A DNA stretch of 64,000 nucleotides. Origin: Frigoribacterium sp. Leaf263 (GTDB lineage Bacteria; Actinomycetota; Actinomycetes; Actinomycetales; Microbacteriaceae). Location: NCBI RefSeq assembly GCF_001422285.1, contig NZ_LMMO01000004.1, forward strand, positions 186,631-250,630, read 5' to 3'. The translations under genes and the position numbers were made by a program. Positions 1 to 7,651 of this stretch are shown piece by piece (within the stretch, counting starts at the first letter, position 1; each line of letters opens with the position of its first letter). The notes under the pieces are model-generated. The model was not told the origin of the DNA. It did not search any database and saw only the letters and a list, made by a program, of their open reading frames with translations.

Positions 1-377
1 AGACCGTTGACCTGCAGGATGCGCGTGGCGGGAGTCTCCGGCTTCGACGTCGCCGTGGAGGTGGGGATGCCGGCGGCGTGCACGGCGGCCATCAGATCGG
101 GGACCCCGGGGTAGATGGGGCTGCCGAGGGCGCCGGTCTCGAGGTAGTGCGCACGATAGAGGCGCATGGCCTCGACGAGCCGGTCGCCGGTCAGGCCCAG
201 ACGCACCTCGAAGCTCTGCGGGAGGGGCGGGCCGACCCAGGCGATCAGCTCGTCGGGCGAGGGCACGGGCAGCCCGAGGGCCTCGATGGTGTGCGCGAGG
301 CTGGCCGTGATGGCGGGCGCCGAATCGGCGATGGTGCCGTCGAGGTCGTAGAGGACGGCGGTGTAGGGGAGAGTCAT
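1..377 (-). CDS. HAD-superfamily hydrolase, phosphoglycolate phosphatase-like (3' end outside window)
   Basis: The protein opens MTLPYTAVLYDLDGTIADS, which is HAD motif I (DxDGT; the first Asp is the nucleophile), followed by a helical cap region. A TSTATSKPE segment near residue 113 is HAD motif II (Ser/Thr) followed by the SKP typical of the Gph/PGMB subgroup. The family usually has 210-230 residues; about 125 are visible and the gene runs off the left edge. The expected role is cytosolic phosphate-monoester hydrolysis; the substrate (phosphoglycolate, sugar phosphate or pyrophosphate) cannot be told from the fragment. The ATG at 377 lies 7 bases behind a TAAGCT -10 box, so it may be leaderless, although GAGGGGG next to it could also act as a ribosome site. 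Confidence 0.85.
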   Translation of the reverse strand, partial: MTLPYTAVLYDLDGTIADSAPAITASLAHTIEALGLPVPSPDELIAWVGPPLPQSFEVRLGLTGDRLVEAMRLYRAHYLETGALGSPIYPGVPDLMAAVHAAGIPTSTATSKPETPATRILQVNG

Positions 378-384
378 CCCCCTC

Positions 385-390
385 AGCTTA
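385..390 (-). promoter_or_regulatory. -10 box of the HAD hydrolase gene
   Basis: TAAGCT on the minus strand fits TANNNT and sits 7 bases before the ATG at 377, the spacing expected for a leaderless transcript. No clear -35 is seen. Confidence 0.45.
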
Positions 391-442
391 GGCACCGGGA
401 CCACCCCCGGGGAGGCGCGCCGTGGGCGGGTGGGGACGCCCG

Positions 443-694
443 TCAGGCCACGGGGCCCAGCGGCCAGGTGGTCGCGGGCAGGGAGCGCGGGCCGGAGGCC
501 GCGGTGCGACCCCGGCTCGGCGCGGTCGACCCGGGTCGACGGGCGGGTCGTGCGGAGTCGGTCCGCCCACGGGGCGTCGAGGGGACGATCGCGACGTCGT
601 CGCGGACGACGCTCGGGAAGGAGCCCGAGATGGACTCGAACAGAGGCGTCGCCTCTCGCTGGGAGAGGATCTGATCGAAGATGGGCGAGGTCAC
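443..694 (-). CDS. Small hypothetical protein, 83 aa
   Basis: An open frame starts at GTG 694 behind a good GGAGGC ribosome site. It encodes a hydrophilic peptide beginning TSPIFDQILSQREATPLFES, followed by a Pro/Arg/Ser/Thr-rich, probably disordered tail. I do not recognise a family, and no signal peptide or membrane segment is visible. A TTGCGC-N16-TAACAT promoter lies upstream (741-768). It follows nucS in the same orientation but has its own promoter. The N-terminal 25 residues look like ordinary protein; the tail has the composition of random GC-rich sequence, so the true stop or the gene itself is uncertain. Confidence 0.5.
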   Translation of the reverse strand: MTSPIFDQILSQREATPLFESISGSFPSVVRDDVAIVPSTPRGRTDSARPARRPGSTAPSRGRTAASGPRSLPATTWPLGPVA

Positions 695-740
695 GGGAGC
701 CTCCGAGGGTTGCGGGCTGGGGAAGAGCGGGACATGAGAA

Positions 741-768
741 ATGTTACGCTCATATTCCGCCCGCGCAA
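741..768 (-). promoter_or_regulatory. Promoter of the 83-aa small gene
   Basis: On the minus strand TTGCGC (763-768) and TAACAT (741-746) are separated by 16 bases. The segment is conspicuously AT-rich for this genome. A 5' leader of about 40 bases then leads to the GGAGGC site and GTG 694. Confidence 0.5.
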
Positions 769-825
769 GGGGTCGGCTGATGTATTTCGGATCGGCCCCC
801 GCGCCCCTGTTCTCGGTGATGCGGC

Positions 826-1521
826 TCAGAACAGTCGCGAGTGCGAGTCGTCGAGGCCGCGCATCGCGTCGTAGTCGAGCAGCAGCGTGCGGATGCCCCG
901 GTCGTGCGCCAGGGTGCGCGCCTGGGGCTTGATCTCCTGGGCGGCGAAGACGCCGGTCACCGGCGCGAGGTGCGGATCGCGGTTCATCAGCTCGAGGTAG
1001 CGGGTCAGCTGCTCGACGCCGTCGATGTCCCCGCGGCGCTTCAGCTCGACCGCCACCGCGCCTCCGGAGGCATCGCGCGCGAGGATGTCGACCGGGCCGA
1101 TCGCCGTCATGTACTCGCGCCGGACCAGCGTGTGGCCCTCGCCGAGGAGCTCGATCTGCTCGGCGAGGAGCTTCTGCAGATCGGCCTCGACGCCGTCCTT
1201 CGTGAGGCCCGGGTCGAAGCCCATCTCGTGGCTGGAGTCGTGCAGGACCTCGTGGATCGAGACCACGAGGATGTCGGCCGTCTTCGCCTGGGTGACCTTC
1301 CAGAGCTCGACGACCCCCGCCTCCTGCTGGTCGGCGTCGGCCTCGAGGATGCTGATCGAGCACGGCGGGCTCATCCAGTTCAGCGGCTTGTAGCTGCCGC
1401 CGTCGGAGTGCACGAGCAGGCTGCCGTCGCTCTTGATCATGAGCAGGCGCGTGGCCAGCGGCAGGTGGGCCGAGAGTCGCCCGGCGTAGTCGACGGAGCA
1501 ACGGGCAATGACGAGACGCAC
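826..1521 (-). CDS. nucS: Mismatch-specific endonuclease NucS (EndoMS)
   Basis: This 231-residue protein has the NucS layout: an N-terminal DNA-binding/dimerisation half ([15 protein letters not shown]..., KPLNWMSPP near residues 45-53) and a C-terminal RecB-like nuclease half. The active-site set is D145 (GPVDILARD), E159-x-K161 (VAVELKRR) and Q171-x3-Y (EQLTRYLE). It ends in SHSRLF, resembling the beta-clamp-binding tail known in mycobacterial NucS. In Actinobacteria and Archaea this enzyme cuts both strands at mismatches and replaces MutS/MutL in replication fidelity. The length matches the family. The GTG start at 1521 is 6 bases behind a TAGGAT -10 box, so a leaderless transcript is likely. 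Confidence 0.95.
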   Translation of the reverse strand: MRLVIARCSVDYAGRLSAHLPLATRLLMIKSDGSLLVHSDGGSYKPLNWMSPPCSISILEADADQQEAGVVELWKVTQAKTADILVVSIHEVLHDSSHEMGFDPGLTKDGVEADLQKLLAEQIELLGEGHTLVRREYMTAIGPVDILARDASGGAVAVELKRRGDIDGVEQLTRYLELMNRDPHLAPVTGVFAAQEIKPQARTLAHDRGIRTLLLDYDAMRGLDDSHSRLF

Positions 1522-1527
1522 CCGACG

Positions 1528-1533
1528 ATCCTA
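1528..1533 (-). promoter_or_regulatory. -10 box of nucS (leaderless)
   Basis: TAGGAT on the minus strand lies 6 bases before the nucS GTG. No ribosome site precedes that GTG. Confidence 0.5.
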
Positions 1534-1601
1534 GGCGGGGAGGCGCGGGTCGGGCGACAGCGTCGGCGTCGGGCGATCGGTCCGCCTCTCCTGCTGGGCG
1601 C

Positions 1602-1630
1602 TTGACAGAGTGTGAAATGCGAAATATGTT
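1602..1630 (+). promoter_or_regulatory. Strong sigma-70-type promoter of the GntR-like gene
   Basis: TTGACA (1602-1607) and TATGTT (1625-1630) are separated by exactly 17 bases in a locally AT-rich stretch. It is the best consensus promoter in the window. The spacer and -10 contain TGAA-N12-TTCA, a possible operator for the regulator encoded just downstream. Confidence 0.75.
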
Positions 1631-1683
1631 CATGACACCGCGAGGAGCGGCCCGAGCACCAGCACCAGACCCCGGAGGAACCC

Positions 1684-2355
1684 ATGTCGACCACGCTGCC
1701 CGCCACCGCTCAGGACTCGCCCGCGACGAACGGCCGGTCGGGGATCGGCGTCGCCGCGGACGCCCTGCTGATCGACCTCGCGACGGGCCGCCACACCCCG
1801 GGCGACGTCCTCGACGACTCGGCCGTCGCCCGGGAGCTCGGCGTGAGCCTCGGCGAGGTGCGCCGCTCGATCGACGTGCTCTGCCGCATCGGGGTGCTCC
1901 TGCGGGCGCCGTTCGGCCGCGACGCAGTGGTCGGTCTGCCCGCCTACAGCGTCACGACCCTCCTGCGGCGTCTCGGGGGCGCCATGGAGCTCGCGCTCGC
2001 TCGCGGGCCGCAGGTCGAGGACCTCCCCGATCCGCGACCGGGCGCCACCCTCGCCGACCGGTTCGGGCTCGAGTCTCCCCTCGACATCGCTCGACTCGTC
2101 GAGCTGGCCGACCCGCTGTTCGGACTGTTCGACGACGAGGAGGCCGCACGACTCGACCGCGAGGTCGTCGGCCCCCTCTCGGTGCTCGCCAGCATCGACG
2201 CGCTGCGGGTGCACGACTCGCGCCCCGCCCTCCCGGACGACCTCCGCGCCCGCATCGTCGACGAGATCGAGGCGGCCGTGCACTACGGCGAGTGGCGCTC
2301 GATCCCGGGCCTGATGGCCGACTTCGGCATCGCGTTCGCACCCGACCAGCCATAG
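1684..2355 (+). CDS. GntR-type winged-helix transcriptional regulator
   Basis: Residues about 20-80 form a GntR-like winged helix: VAADALLIDLATGRHTPGDVL, then an ARELGVSLGEVRRSIDVLCRIGVL recognition helix and wing. A mainly helical C-terminal half (85-220) lacks obvious FCD metal-binding histidines. The 223-residue length suits the FadR-like class. The architecture parallels four other regulators in this window (29995-30684, 30823-31512, 37879-38541, 39305-39991), but the usual SRTPxREA recognition motif is replaced by SLGEVRRS, so it is the most divergent member. The ATG at 1684 is preceded by GGAGG. It probably binds DNA as a dimer, and the inverted repeat in its promoter suggests autoregulation. 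The effector is unknown. Confidence 0.75.
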   Translation: MSTTLPATAQDSPATNGRSGIGVAADALLIDLATGRHTPGDVLDDSAVARELGVSLGEVRRSIDVLCRIGVLLRAPFGRDAVVGLPAYSVTTLLRRLGGAMELALARGPQVEDLPDPRPGATLADRFGLESPLDIARLVELADPLFGLFDDEEAARLDREVVGPLSVLASIDALRVHDSRPALPDDLRARIVDEIEAAVHYGEWRSIPGLMADFGIAFAPDQP

Positions 2356-2378
2356 GGGGGACGCCCCGCGGGCACCGC

Positions 2379-2384
2379 TAGGCT
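2379..2384 (+). promoter_or_regulatory. -10 box of the LacI-family gene (leaderless)
   Basis: TAGGCT is followed after 8 bases by the ATG at 2393, with no ribosome site between. It lies within 40 bases of the upstream gene's stop. Confidence 0.45.
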
Positions 2385-2392
2385 GCACCACC

Positions 2393-3469
2393 ATGAGCCC
2401 GGCAGAGAAGCCCGACGTCGGCAGGCCGACGCTCGCCGCCGTGGCGCGTGCCGCGGGCGTCTCGGCCTCCACCGCCTCCCTCGCCTTCAGCGGAGCCGGC
2501 CCCGTCTCGCCGGCGACCCGCGACCGGGTCCTGGCCGCCGCCGCCGAGCTCGGCTACGGCGGACCCGACCCCCGGGCGCGATCGCTGCGACGCGGTCGCT
2601 CGGGCATCGTCGGGGCCGTCATCGAGTCGAGTCTCAGCGACGCCTTCCGGGATCCCGTCAACGTGGCCATGCTCGACGGCCTGGCCGACGTCACCGGACC
2701 GGCGGACTACTCGCTCCTGCTGCTCACGGAGACCGGGCCCGAGCGGTCTCGCCTGATCGACGCTCCGCTCGACGCCGTGGTGCTCTTCGGCTGCAGTCTC
2801 CGACTCGACGAGTCGGTCGCCGTCGTGCGACGGCGGGGCATCCCGGTCGTGTCCATCGAGGCGCGGGCGATGGAGGGCGTGCTCGACATCGGTCTCGACA
2901 ACCTCGACGCGTCGCGGACGCTCGCCCGTCACCTCCACGATCTCGGACACCGCCGCGTCGCCGTCGTGTCGCTCCAGCTCGGACCCACCCGGGCGCTCGG
3001 ACCGATCACCGACGAGCGGGTCGCCTCGGGGACGACCTACATCGCCCTGCAGCGTCTCGCCGGGGTCCGCGAGGTCTTCGGTCGGGTCGGGGGAGTCGTC
3101 ACGGAGGGCAGCTGGACGTCGGAGGGGTACCGGGCCGGACTGGCCCTGCTCGACGTCGCACCCGCCGACCGGCCGACGGCCGTCATCGCGCAGAGCGACC
3201 TGCTCGCGTCGGGGGTCATCGCGGCCGCCGCCGAGCTCGGCCTCGAGGTGCCGCGCGATCTCAGCGTCGTCGGCTTCGACGGCATCCGTCTCGACGACCC
3301 CCGGGCGGCGGACCTCACGACGATGCGTCAGCCGGCGGTCGAGAAGGGTCGCGCGGCCGGACGGGCGCTGCTCGACCTGCTGTCGGGGGGGCCCGTCGAG
3401 TCGACGTCGTTCACGAGCACTTTCCGACGCGGGTCGACGACCGGGCCGCCGCCGCTCCCGGCGGACTGA
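2393..3469 (+). CDS. LacI-family transcriptional regulator
   Basis: The protein has 358 residues. The N-terminal lambda-repressor-like HTH reads TLAAVARAAGVSASTASLAFS, with the hinge region RDRVLAAAAELGYGGPDPRARSLRRG. A periplasmic-binding-protein-like sensor domain follows (residues about 68-340), with RTLARHLHDLGHRRVAVVS and the C-terminal DLSVVGFDGIRLDD/RQPAVEKGRAAG patterns typical of LacI/GalR proteins. Such proteins repress sugar-catabolic genes until a ligand binds. No sugar operon is adjacent, so the target is unknown. The gene follows the GntR-like gene after 37 bases but has its own -10 box. Confidence 0.92.
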   Translation: MSPAEKPDVGRPTLAAVARAAGVSASTASLAFSGAGPVSPATRDRVLAAAAELGYGGPDPRARSLRRGRSGIVGAVIESSLSDAFRDPVNVAMLDGLADVTGPADYSLLLLTETGPERSRLIDAPLDAVVLFGCSLRLDESVAVVRRRGIPVVSIEARAMEGVLDIGLDNLDASRTLARHLHDLGHRRVAVVSLQLGPTRALGPITDERVASGTTYIALQRLAGVREVFGRVGGVVTEGSWTSEGYRAGLALLDVAPADRPTAVIAQSDLLASGVIAAAAELGLEVPRDLSVVGFDGIRLDDPRAADLTTMRQPAVEKGRAAGRALLDLLSGGPVESTSFTSTFRRGSTTGPPPLPAD

Positions 3470-3498
3470 CCGGGCGAGACGAGAGCGCGGGGGAGGCG

Positions 3499-3996
3499 TC
3501 AGGCGGCGGGAGTCGCCAGGACGCCCTCGAGGGCCTTGTCGGCCTCTTCGGCGGTGGTGTTCAACGCCAGGGCCAGCTCGGAGACGAGGATCTGCCGGGC
3601 GCGGCCCAGCATGCTCTTCTCGCCGGCGGAGATGCCCTTGTCCTGATCGCGACGCCAGACGTCGCGGACGACCTCGGCGACCTTGTAGACGTCACCGCTC
3701 GTCATCTTCTCCTGGTTGCTCTTGTAGCGACGCGACCAGTTGCCGGCCTCCTCGACCTCGGAGGTGCGGAGCACGTCGTAGACGCGCTCGACGCCGGCCT
3801 GGTCGATGACCTCGCGGACGCCGATGTCGGTGGCGTTGCCCGTGGGGATCTGGATGACGAGCTCGCTCGTGTGCACGCGCAGCGACATGTACTCGGTGGG
3901 CGAGCCCTTGATGTTCTTGGTCGTCAGGTCGGTGATCGTGACGGCGCCGTGGTGCGGGTAGACCAGCGTCGTGCCGACTTCGTATGTCGTGGCCAT
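3499..3996 (-). CDS. carD: CarD-type RNA polymerase-binding transcription factor
   Basis: The 165-residue protein has the CarD/TRCF RNAP-interaction Tudor-like domain at residues 1-55 (TTYEVGTTLVYPHHGAVTI) and a helical DNA-binding C-terminal domain with the highly conserved NWSRRYKSNQEKMTSGDVYK block (about 86-106). In mycobacteria CarD binds the RNA polymerase beta subunit and stabilises the open complex at promoters, notably of rRNA genes; it is essential there. The length is nearly that of the mycobacterial protein. ATG 3996 lies 3 bases after the lsr2 stop, so the two genes are very probably co-transcribed and translationally coupled. Confidence 0.95.
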   Translation of the reverse strand: MATTYEVGTTLVYPHHGAVTITDLTTKNIKGSPTEYMSLRVHTSELVIQIPTGNATDIGVREVIDQAGVERVYDVLRTSEVEEAGNWSRRYKSNQEKMTSGDVYKVAEVVRDVWRRDQDKGISAGEKSMLGRARQILVSELALALNTTAEEADKALEGVLATPAA

Positions 3997-3999
3997 GGT

Positions 4000-4335
4000 C
4001 TAGTGCGCCGCGTCGTAAGCGTCGCGGACGGCGGCGGCGATGCGGCCGCGGTCGGACACGTCGTGCCCGTTCGCCTTGGCCCACTCGCGGATCTTCTGCA
4101 GATCGTCGCCGTTCGACCGGGTCGAGCCGCTGCGCGCCGGGGCCTTGCGGCCGGTTCGGCGGGCCGCACCGGTGAAGGGGGCCAGGGCCTCGGTGAGCTC
4201 GTCGACGTGCGCGTCGCTCAGGTCGATCTCGTACGAGACGCCGTCGAGCGTCAGCGAGACGGTCTTGCCCTCGCCGTCGGCGATGGGGGTGCCGTCGATG
4301 TCATCGACGAGCTGGATGAGTGTTTTCTGGGCCAA
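4000..4335 (-). CDS. lsr2: Lsr2-family nucleoid-associated protein
   Basis: The protein has 111 residues. The N-terminal dimerisation domain begins AQKTLIQLVDDIDGTPI, as in known Lsr2 proteins, and the C-terminal half has the LQKIREWAKANGHDVSDRGRI DNA-binding helix pair, where the conserved RGR dips into the AT-rich minor groove. Lsr2 is the actinobacterial H-NS analogue that bridges DNA and silences AT-rich, often foreign, genes. The start is TTG 4335 because it gives the family's N-terminus and has AGGAGA at proper distance; an ATG further upstream would add 22 non-conserved residues. It heads the lsr2-carD operon. Confidence 0.93.
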   Translation of the reverse strand: MAQKTLIQLVDDIDGTPIADGEGKTVSLTLDGVSYEIDLSDAHVDELTEALAPFTGAARRTGRKAPARSGSTRSNGDDLQKIREWAKANGHDVSDRGRIAAAVRDAYDAAH

Positions 4336-4507
4336 CGGAGTCTCCTGAAAAAACAATGGAAAGCGCCGAAGATAAACGTGCGACGGCGTGCTAGGGAACA
4401 AGTGTAATTCATGCGTGTCTGTATGACATCCCTAAAGCACTCCGCAGGCCGTCGCGCGAACGCCGATCGTTTATGCGGACGCATTCACGAGTGACCGGGA
4501 ATGCCTT
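4336..4507 (-). promoter_or_regulatory. Leader and promoter region of lsr2-carD
   Basis: This 172-base gap lies upstream of lsr2. It is noticeably richer in A+T than its surroundings. A TACACT -10-like box and the stretch ATGTCATACAG sit about 60-80 bases before the TTG start, but no convincing -35 is visible. Lsr2 binds AT-rich DNA, so self-binding here is plausible, which is inference. Confidence 0.35.
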
Positions 4508-5509
4508 TCACCACCGCGCGAGGGTGTCGCGCGGATACTCTCCGAAGCGCTTCGCGTACGACGCCGAGAACCGACCGAGATTGCCGAATCCCCATCGACG
4601 CGCGACGTCGGCGACGAAGCCCGCGGCCGGATCGGCCGCGAGGAGATCCTGCCGGGCCCGGTCGAGACGGACGTGCCGGAGGTACGTCGTCGGGCTCGAG
4701 CCGAGGTGCTGGTTCATGAGCTGCTGCAGCGTGCGCGTGTGGACCCCGGCCGCCGTCGCGATGTCGCCCGCCGAGATCGGCTGGTCGGCGAAGGCGTGCA
4801 CGTACTCGGCGGCCTGGCGGAGCTTGCGGGTCTGCTCGGTCCGCAGCTCCTCGGGGACGTCGACGGCCTGCCACGGGAATAGGTCGAGGAGGGCGTGCGC
4901 CAGCGAGACCTGCGCCGAGTGGCGGGCCAGGGGCTTCGTCGTGTGGCCCACGACGAGCGGAGTCGCCGCGCCGAGCGCCTTCTGCCAGGCGGCGAGCCCG
5001 GCGGCGTCGGGCACCGCGTCGTAGTCGAACACGATGCGCTGGCGCGGGCCACCGTGCCTCTCGGTCGCGACGTCCTCCAGGAAGTCGGCGCCGAGATGCA
5101 CGATCCCGTGATGGTGCGGGGTCATCGTGAACGAGTACGAGGTCTCGCTCGGGGTCAGGAACGGCCGTCCGACGACGCTCGTCAGCTGGCCGCCGGGGTG
5201 GTCGATGGTCACCTCGCCGCTGCGGAACCACGACACGACGTAGTCCTTCGACCACGGGATCACGCCCTGCAGATGTCCGGTGAACGATCCCGTCTGCACG
5301 CTGAGCCGCTCGTCGCCCGCCGAGGCGAATCGGAATGAGAAGGGCTCGTCCGCGAGGCGCGCACGGAACTGACGACCGTCGAGAGAGGTCTCGAGGCTGT
5401 GTCGCGCCTCCTCGATGTCGTCGCCGGTGACCTGGAAGCGGTCGAAGCCGCCGGGGGTCTGGCCCGGCTCGGGCCGGGGCGTCCCGCTCGGCAGGTAGGT
5501 GGTGGTCAT
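4508..5509 (-). CDS. AraC-family transcriptional regulator
   Basis: The protein has 333 residues. The N-terminal 200 form a cupin-like sensor region resembling AraC-binding-like domains (QTGSFTGHLQGVIPWSKDYVVSW). The C-terminal 100 residues carry a double HTH: ISAGDIATAAGVHTRTLQQLMNQHLGSSPTTYLRHVRLDRARQDL and then VADVARRWGFGNLGRFSASYAKRFGEYP, the classic AraC signature. The start at ATG 5509 has AGGAGA 6 bases upstream. It stands divergently to nagA across a 223-base gap but nothing ties it to that gene. Ligand and targets are unknown. Confidence 0.9.
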   Translation of the reverse strand: MTTTYLPSGTPRPEPGQTPGGFDRFQVTGDDIEEARHSLETSLDGRQFRARLADEPFSFRFASAGDERLSVQTGSFTGHLQGVIPWSKDYVVSWFRSGEVTIDHPGGQLTSVVGRPFLTPSETSYSFTMTPHHHGIVHLGADFLEDVATERHGGPRQRIVFDYDAVPDAAGLAAWQKALGAATPLVVGHTTKPLARHSAQVSLAHALLDLFPWQAVDVPEELRTEQTRKLRQAAEYVHAFADQPISAGDIATAAGVHTRTLQQLMNQHLGSSPTTYLRHVRLDRARQDLLAADPAAGFVADVARRWGFGNLGRFSASYAKRFGEYPRDTLARW

Positions 5510-5732
5510 GAGGTCTCCTGGTCCTGAGCGTCTCGCACCGGTGCTGGTGGGGCACGCGGCTGCATCATCAGGACGTGTCCCGGAGGCCGAACGTCACGAA
5601 ACCGACGACGACGGCCCTCCTTCCACGGTCGCAAATCGCGGCGGCATGCGCTCTCCCCCGAACGCGGGTCGTCGAGGTAGCGTCGGCCGCAGCGCGAGAA
5701 CGCCCGGGCACCGAACGAGAGAGAGCGTCACC

Positions 5733-6929
5733 ATGAGCGGAGCCGTCGTCGTCCACGACGCCGTGCTGATCGACGCCGCGGGCCGACGACCCGGCTGGAT
5801 CCGCGTCGAGGACGGGGTGATCGCGGCCGTCGCCCAGGGCGCGGGTCGGCCCGAGGGAGCGACCGGTGGGGCGACGGGTCTGCCCGGCGCGTCGGCTGAC
5901 GGTCCCTCGACATCGACGGCGCGCGTGATCGACGCCGGGGGTCGCGTCGTCGCCCCGGGTTTCGTCGACCTGCACGGACACGGCGCGGCCGGCCTGTCGT
6001 ACGACGACGACGCCGACCTCTCGGCCGCGCTCGCGCACCACCGTCGACACGGGACGACGCGGCAGGTGCTGAGCCTCGTCTCGGCGCCACCCGCCCGACT
6101 GGAGGCGGCGCTCGGGCGCATCGCGGCGCTCGCGGCCACGGATCCGCTCGTGCTCGGCTCGCACCTCGAGGGGCCGTTCCTCGCCGCCTCGCATAAGGGC
6201 GCGCACGACGAGAGCGCGCTCGCGACGCCGACCGCCGAGACCGTCGACCGGCTGCTCGGAGCGGCGGACGGGAGCCTGCGGATGATCACGCTGGCACCCG
6301 AGCTCGACGGGGCCGCGGACGCGCTGCGGCGATTCGCCGACGCCGGGGTGGTCGTCGCCCTCGGGCACACGGCGGCGGACCACGACCTCGCGCTCGACGC
6401 CTTCGCCCGGGGCGCGCGCGCCCTCACCCACGCCTTCAACGCCATGCCGCCCCTGCTCCACCGCGACCCCGGCCCCGTGCTCGCCGCCGTCGACGCGGGC
6501 GCCGTGCTCGAGCTGATCGTCGACGGGGTGCACGTGCATCCGTCGGTCTGGCGGGCGGTCTTCGCGCTCGCACCGGGCCGGGTGGCGCTCGTCACGGACT
6601 CGATGTCGGCGACGGGCTGCGCCGACGGGTCGTACCGGCTCGGCGGGCTCGACGTCGTGGTGGCCGCCGGGGAGGCGCGGCTCGCCGACTCGGGAGCGCT
6701 CGCCGGGTCGGTGCTCACGCAGGACGTCGCCCTGCGGCTCGCCGTCGGGTCGGGCGTCGACCCCGTCGTGGCGATCACGGCGCTGACGCGCACCCCGGCC
6801 GACCTGCTCGGCCGCGGCGATCTCGGGCGGTTCGAGGTCGGAGCGCGGGGCGACCTCGTCGTGCTCGGCGACGACTGGTCGCCCGACGTGGTCGTGGCGG
6901 AGGGCGAGGTGCTGTTCGAGCGAGGATGA
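5733..6929 (+). CDS. nagA: N-acetylglucosamine-6-phosphate deacetylase
   Basis: The 398-residue amidohydrolase-superfamily protein has the metal-site patterns FVDLHGHGAAG (HxH), SHLEGPFLAASHKGAHD (the catalytic-metal Glu in LEGPF), VALGHTAADHD and THAFNAMPPLLHRDPG (His ligands and substrate loop), and LVTDSMSATG (catalytic Asp). It removes acetate from GlcNAc-6-P, feeding cell-wall or chitin amino sugar into glycolysis after NagB. The start at ATG 5733 follows a GAGAGAGAG tract; the 5' frame contains a Gly/Thr-rich loop at residues 30-60 longer than usual. The stop overlaps the next start (ATGA), so the neighbour is probably co-translated. Confidence 0.93.
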   Translation: MSGAVVVHDAVLIDAAGRRPGWIRVEDGVIAAVAQGAGRPEGATGGATGLPGASADGPSTSTARVIDAGGRVVAPGFVDLHGHGAAGLSYDDDADLSAALAHHRRHGTTRQVLSLVSAPPARLEAALGRIAALAATDPLVLGSHLEGPFLAASHKGAHDESALATPTAETVDRLLGAADGSLRMITLAPELDGAADALRRFADAGVVVALGHTAADHDLALDAFARGARALTHAFNAMPPLLHRDPGPVLAAVDAGAVLELIVDGVHVHPSVWRAVFALAPGRVALVTDSMSATGCADGSYRLGGLDVVVAAGEARLADSGALAGSVLTQDVALRLAVGSGVDPVVAITALTRTPADLLGRGDLGRFEVGARGDLVVLGDDWSPDVVVAEGEVLFERG

Positions 6930-7651
6930 TCGACCGGATGAGCGAGACCATCAGCGTCGGCGAGCTGCGTCAGCGGGCGGCGGGCACGACGGCCCCCGGG
7001 ACGGAGGCGCTGGTCGGCCTCCTGGGGCGGTCGCCCCGCGACGAGCGGATCGGTCTCGATCGTGCGCCCGCAGCCGTCCTGGCCCGGAGACTCCGCTCGA
7101 GCCGGGCGCCGTCGAGCGGGAGTCTCACGGCGCTCCTGGCGGTGCTCGACGATCTCGGCGACGACGACGTGCGATTCGGGCGATACGACACCGAGACCGA
7201 GGTCGCGATCATGCTGATCGATGCGGGTGGGGCCGTCACCGCCGCGTCCGTGGAGCCGGTCGTCGAACCGGATCACGTCTCGGCCGCCGAGCTGGCTGGA
7301 CTGCTGAGACGGTCCGACGACGCGGCGGCCGCCTCGTCGGCGGTCGCTCGGGCGTTGGCCGTGCTCGACGAGAGGCCCGACGAGTCGCTGCGGGTCGGAC
7401 GACAGGGCGCCATCGCCACCTCGCGGACGTTCCGGACCAAGTACTCGATCGCCCGGGAGAAGGACGTCACCGTCGTCGGGCTGGAGGACTTCGTCGATCG
7501 GCTCGCCGAGCGGGGCGAGACCGAGATCGCGCTCTGCTCCGCCGACACGGGCTCCGCCGTCGTCGTCGCGGCCCTCCGGCCGGATCGGTCAGCCGCGATC
7601 GCCGTCCTGTTCGTGACCGACCTGCGGCACGACGGCGACGCCCGGGCCTGA
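6926..7651 (+). CDS. Hypothetical protein, 241 aa, coupled to nagA
   Basis: I do not recognise this family. ATG 6926 overlaps the nagA stop; a second ATG at 6938 (giving MSETISVGELRQRAAG) is an alternative. The protein appears soluble and mixed alpha/beta, without signal peptide or membrane segment. Its most conserved-looking part is the C-terminal block FRTKYSIAREKDVTVVGLED followed by an EIALCSADTGSAVVVAALR strand. Codon use is like the neighbours. The 3' end overlaps that of the convergent WYL regulator by 63 bases. Confidence 0.65.
   Translation: MIDRMSETISVGELRQRAAGTTAPGTEALVGLLGRSPRDERIGLDRAPAAVLARRLRSSRAPSSGSLTALLAVLDDLGDDDVRFGRYDTETEVAIMLIDAGGAVTAASVEPVVEPDHVSAAELAGLLRRSDDAAAASSAVARALAVLDERPDESLRVGRQGAIATSRTFRTKYSIAREKDVTVVGLEDFVDRLAERGETEIALCSADTGSAVVVAALRPDRSAAIAVLFVTDLRHDGDARA

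Noticed and set aside
6926-7651. The gene after nagA as nagB or another amino-sugar gene
   Set aside because: No sugar-isomerase or deaminase motif is present; only the overlap with nagA connects them.
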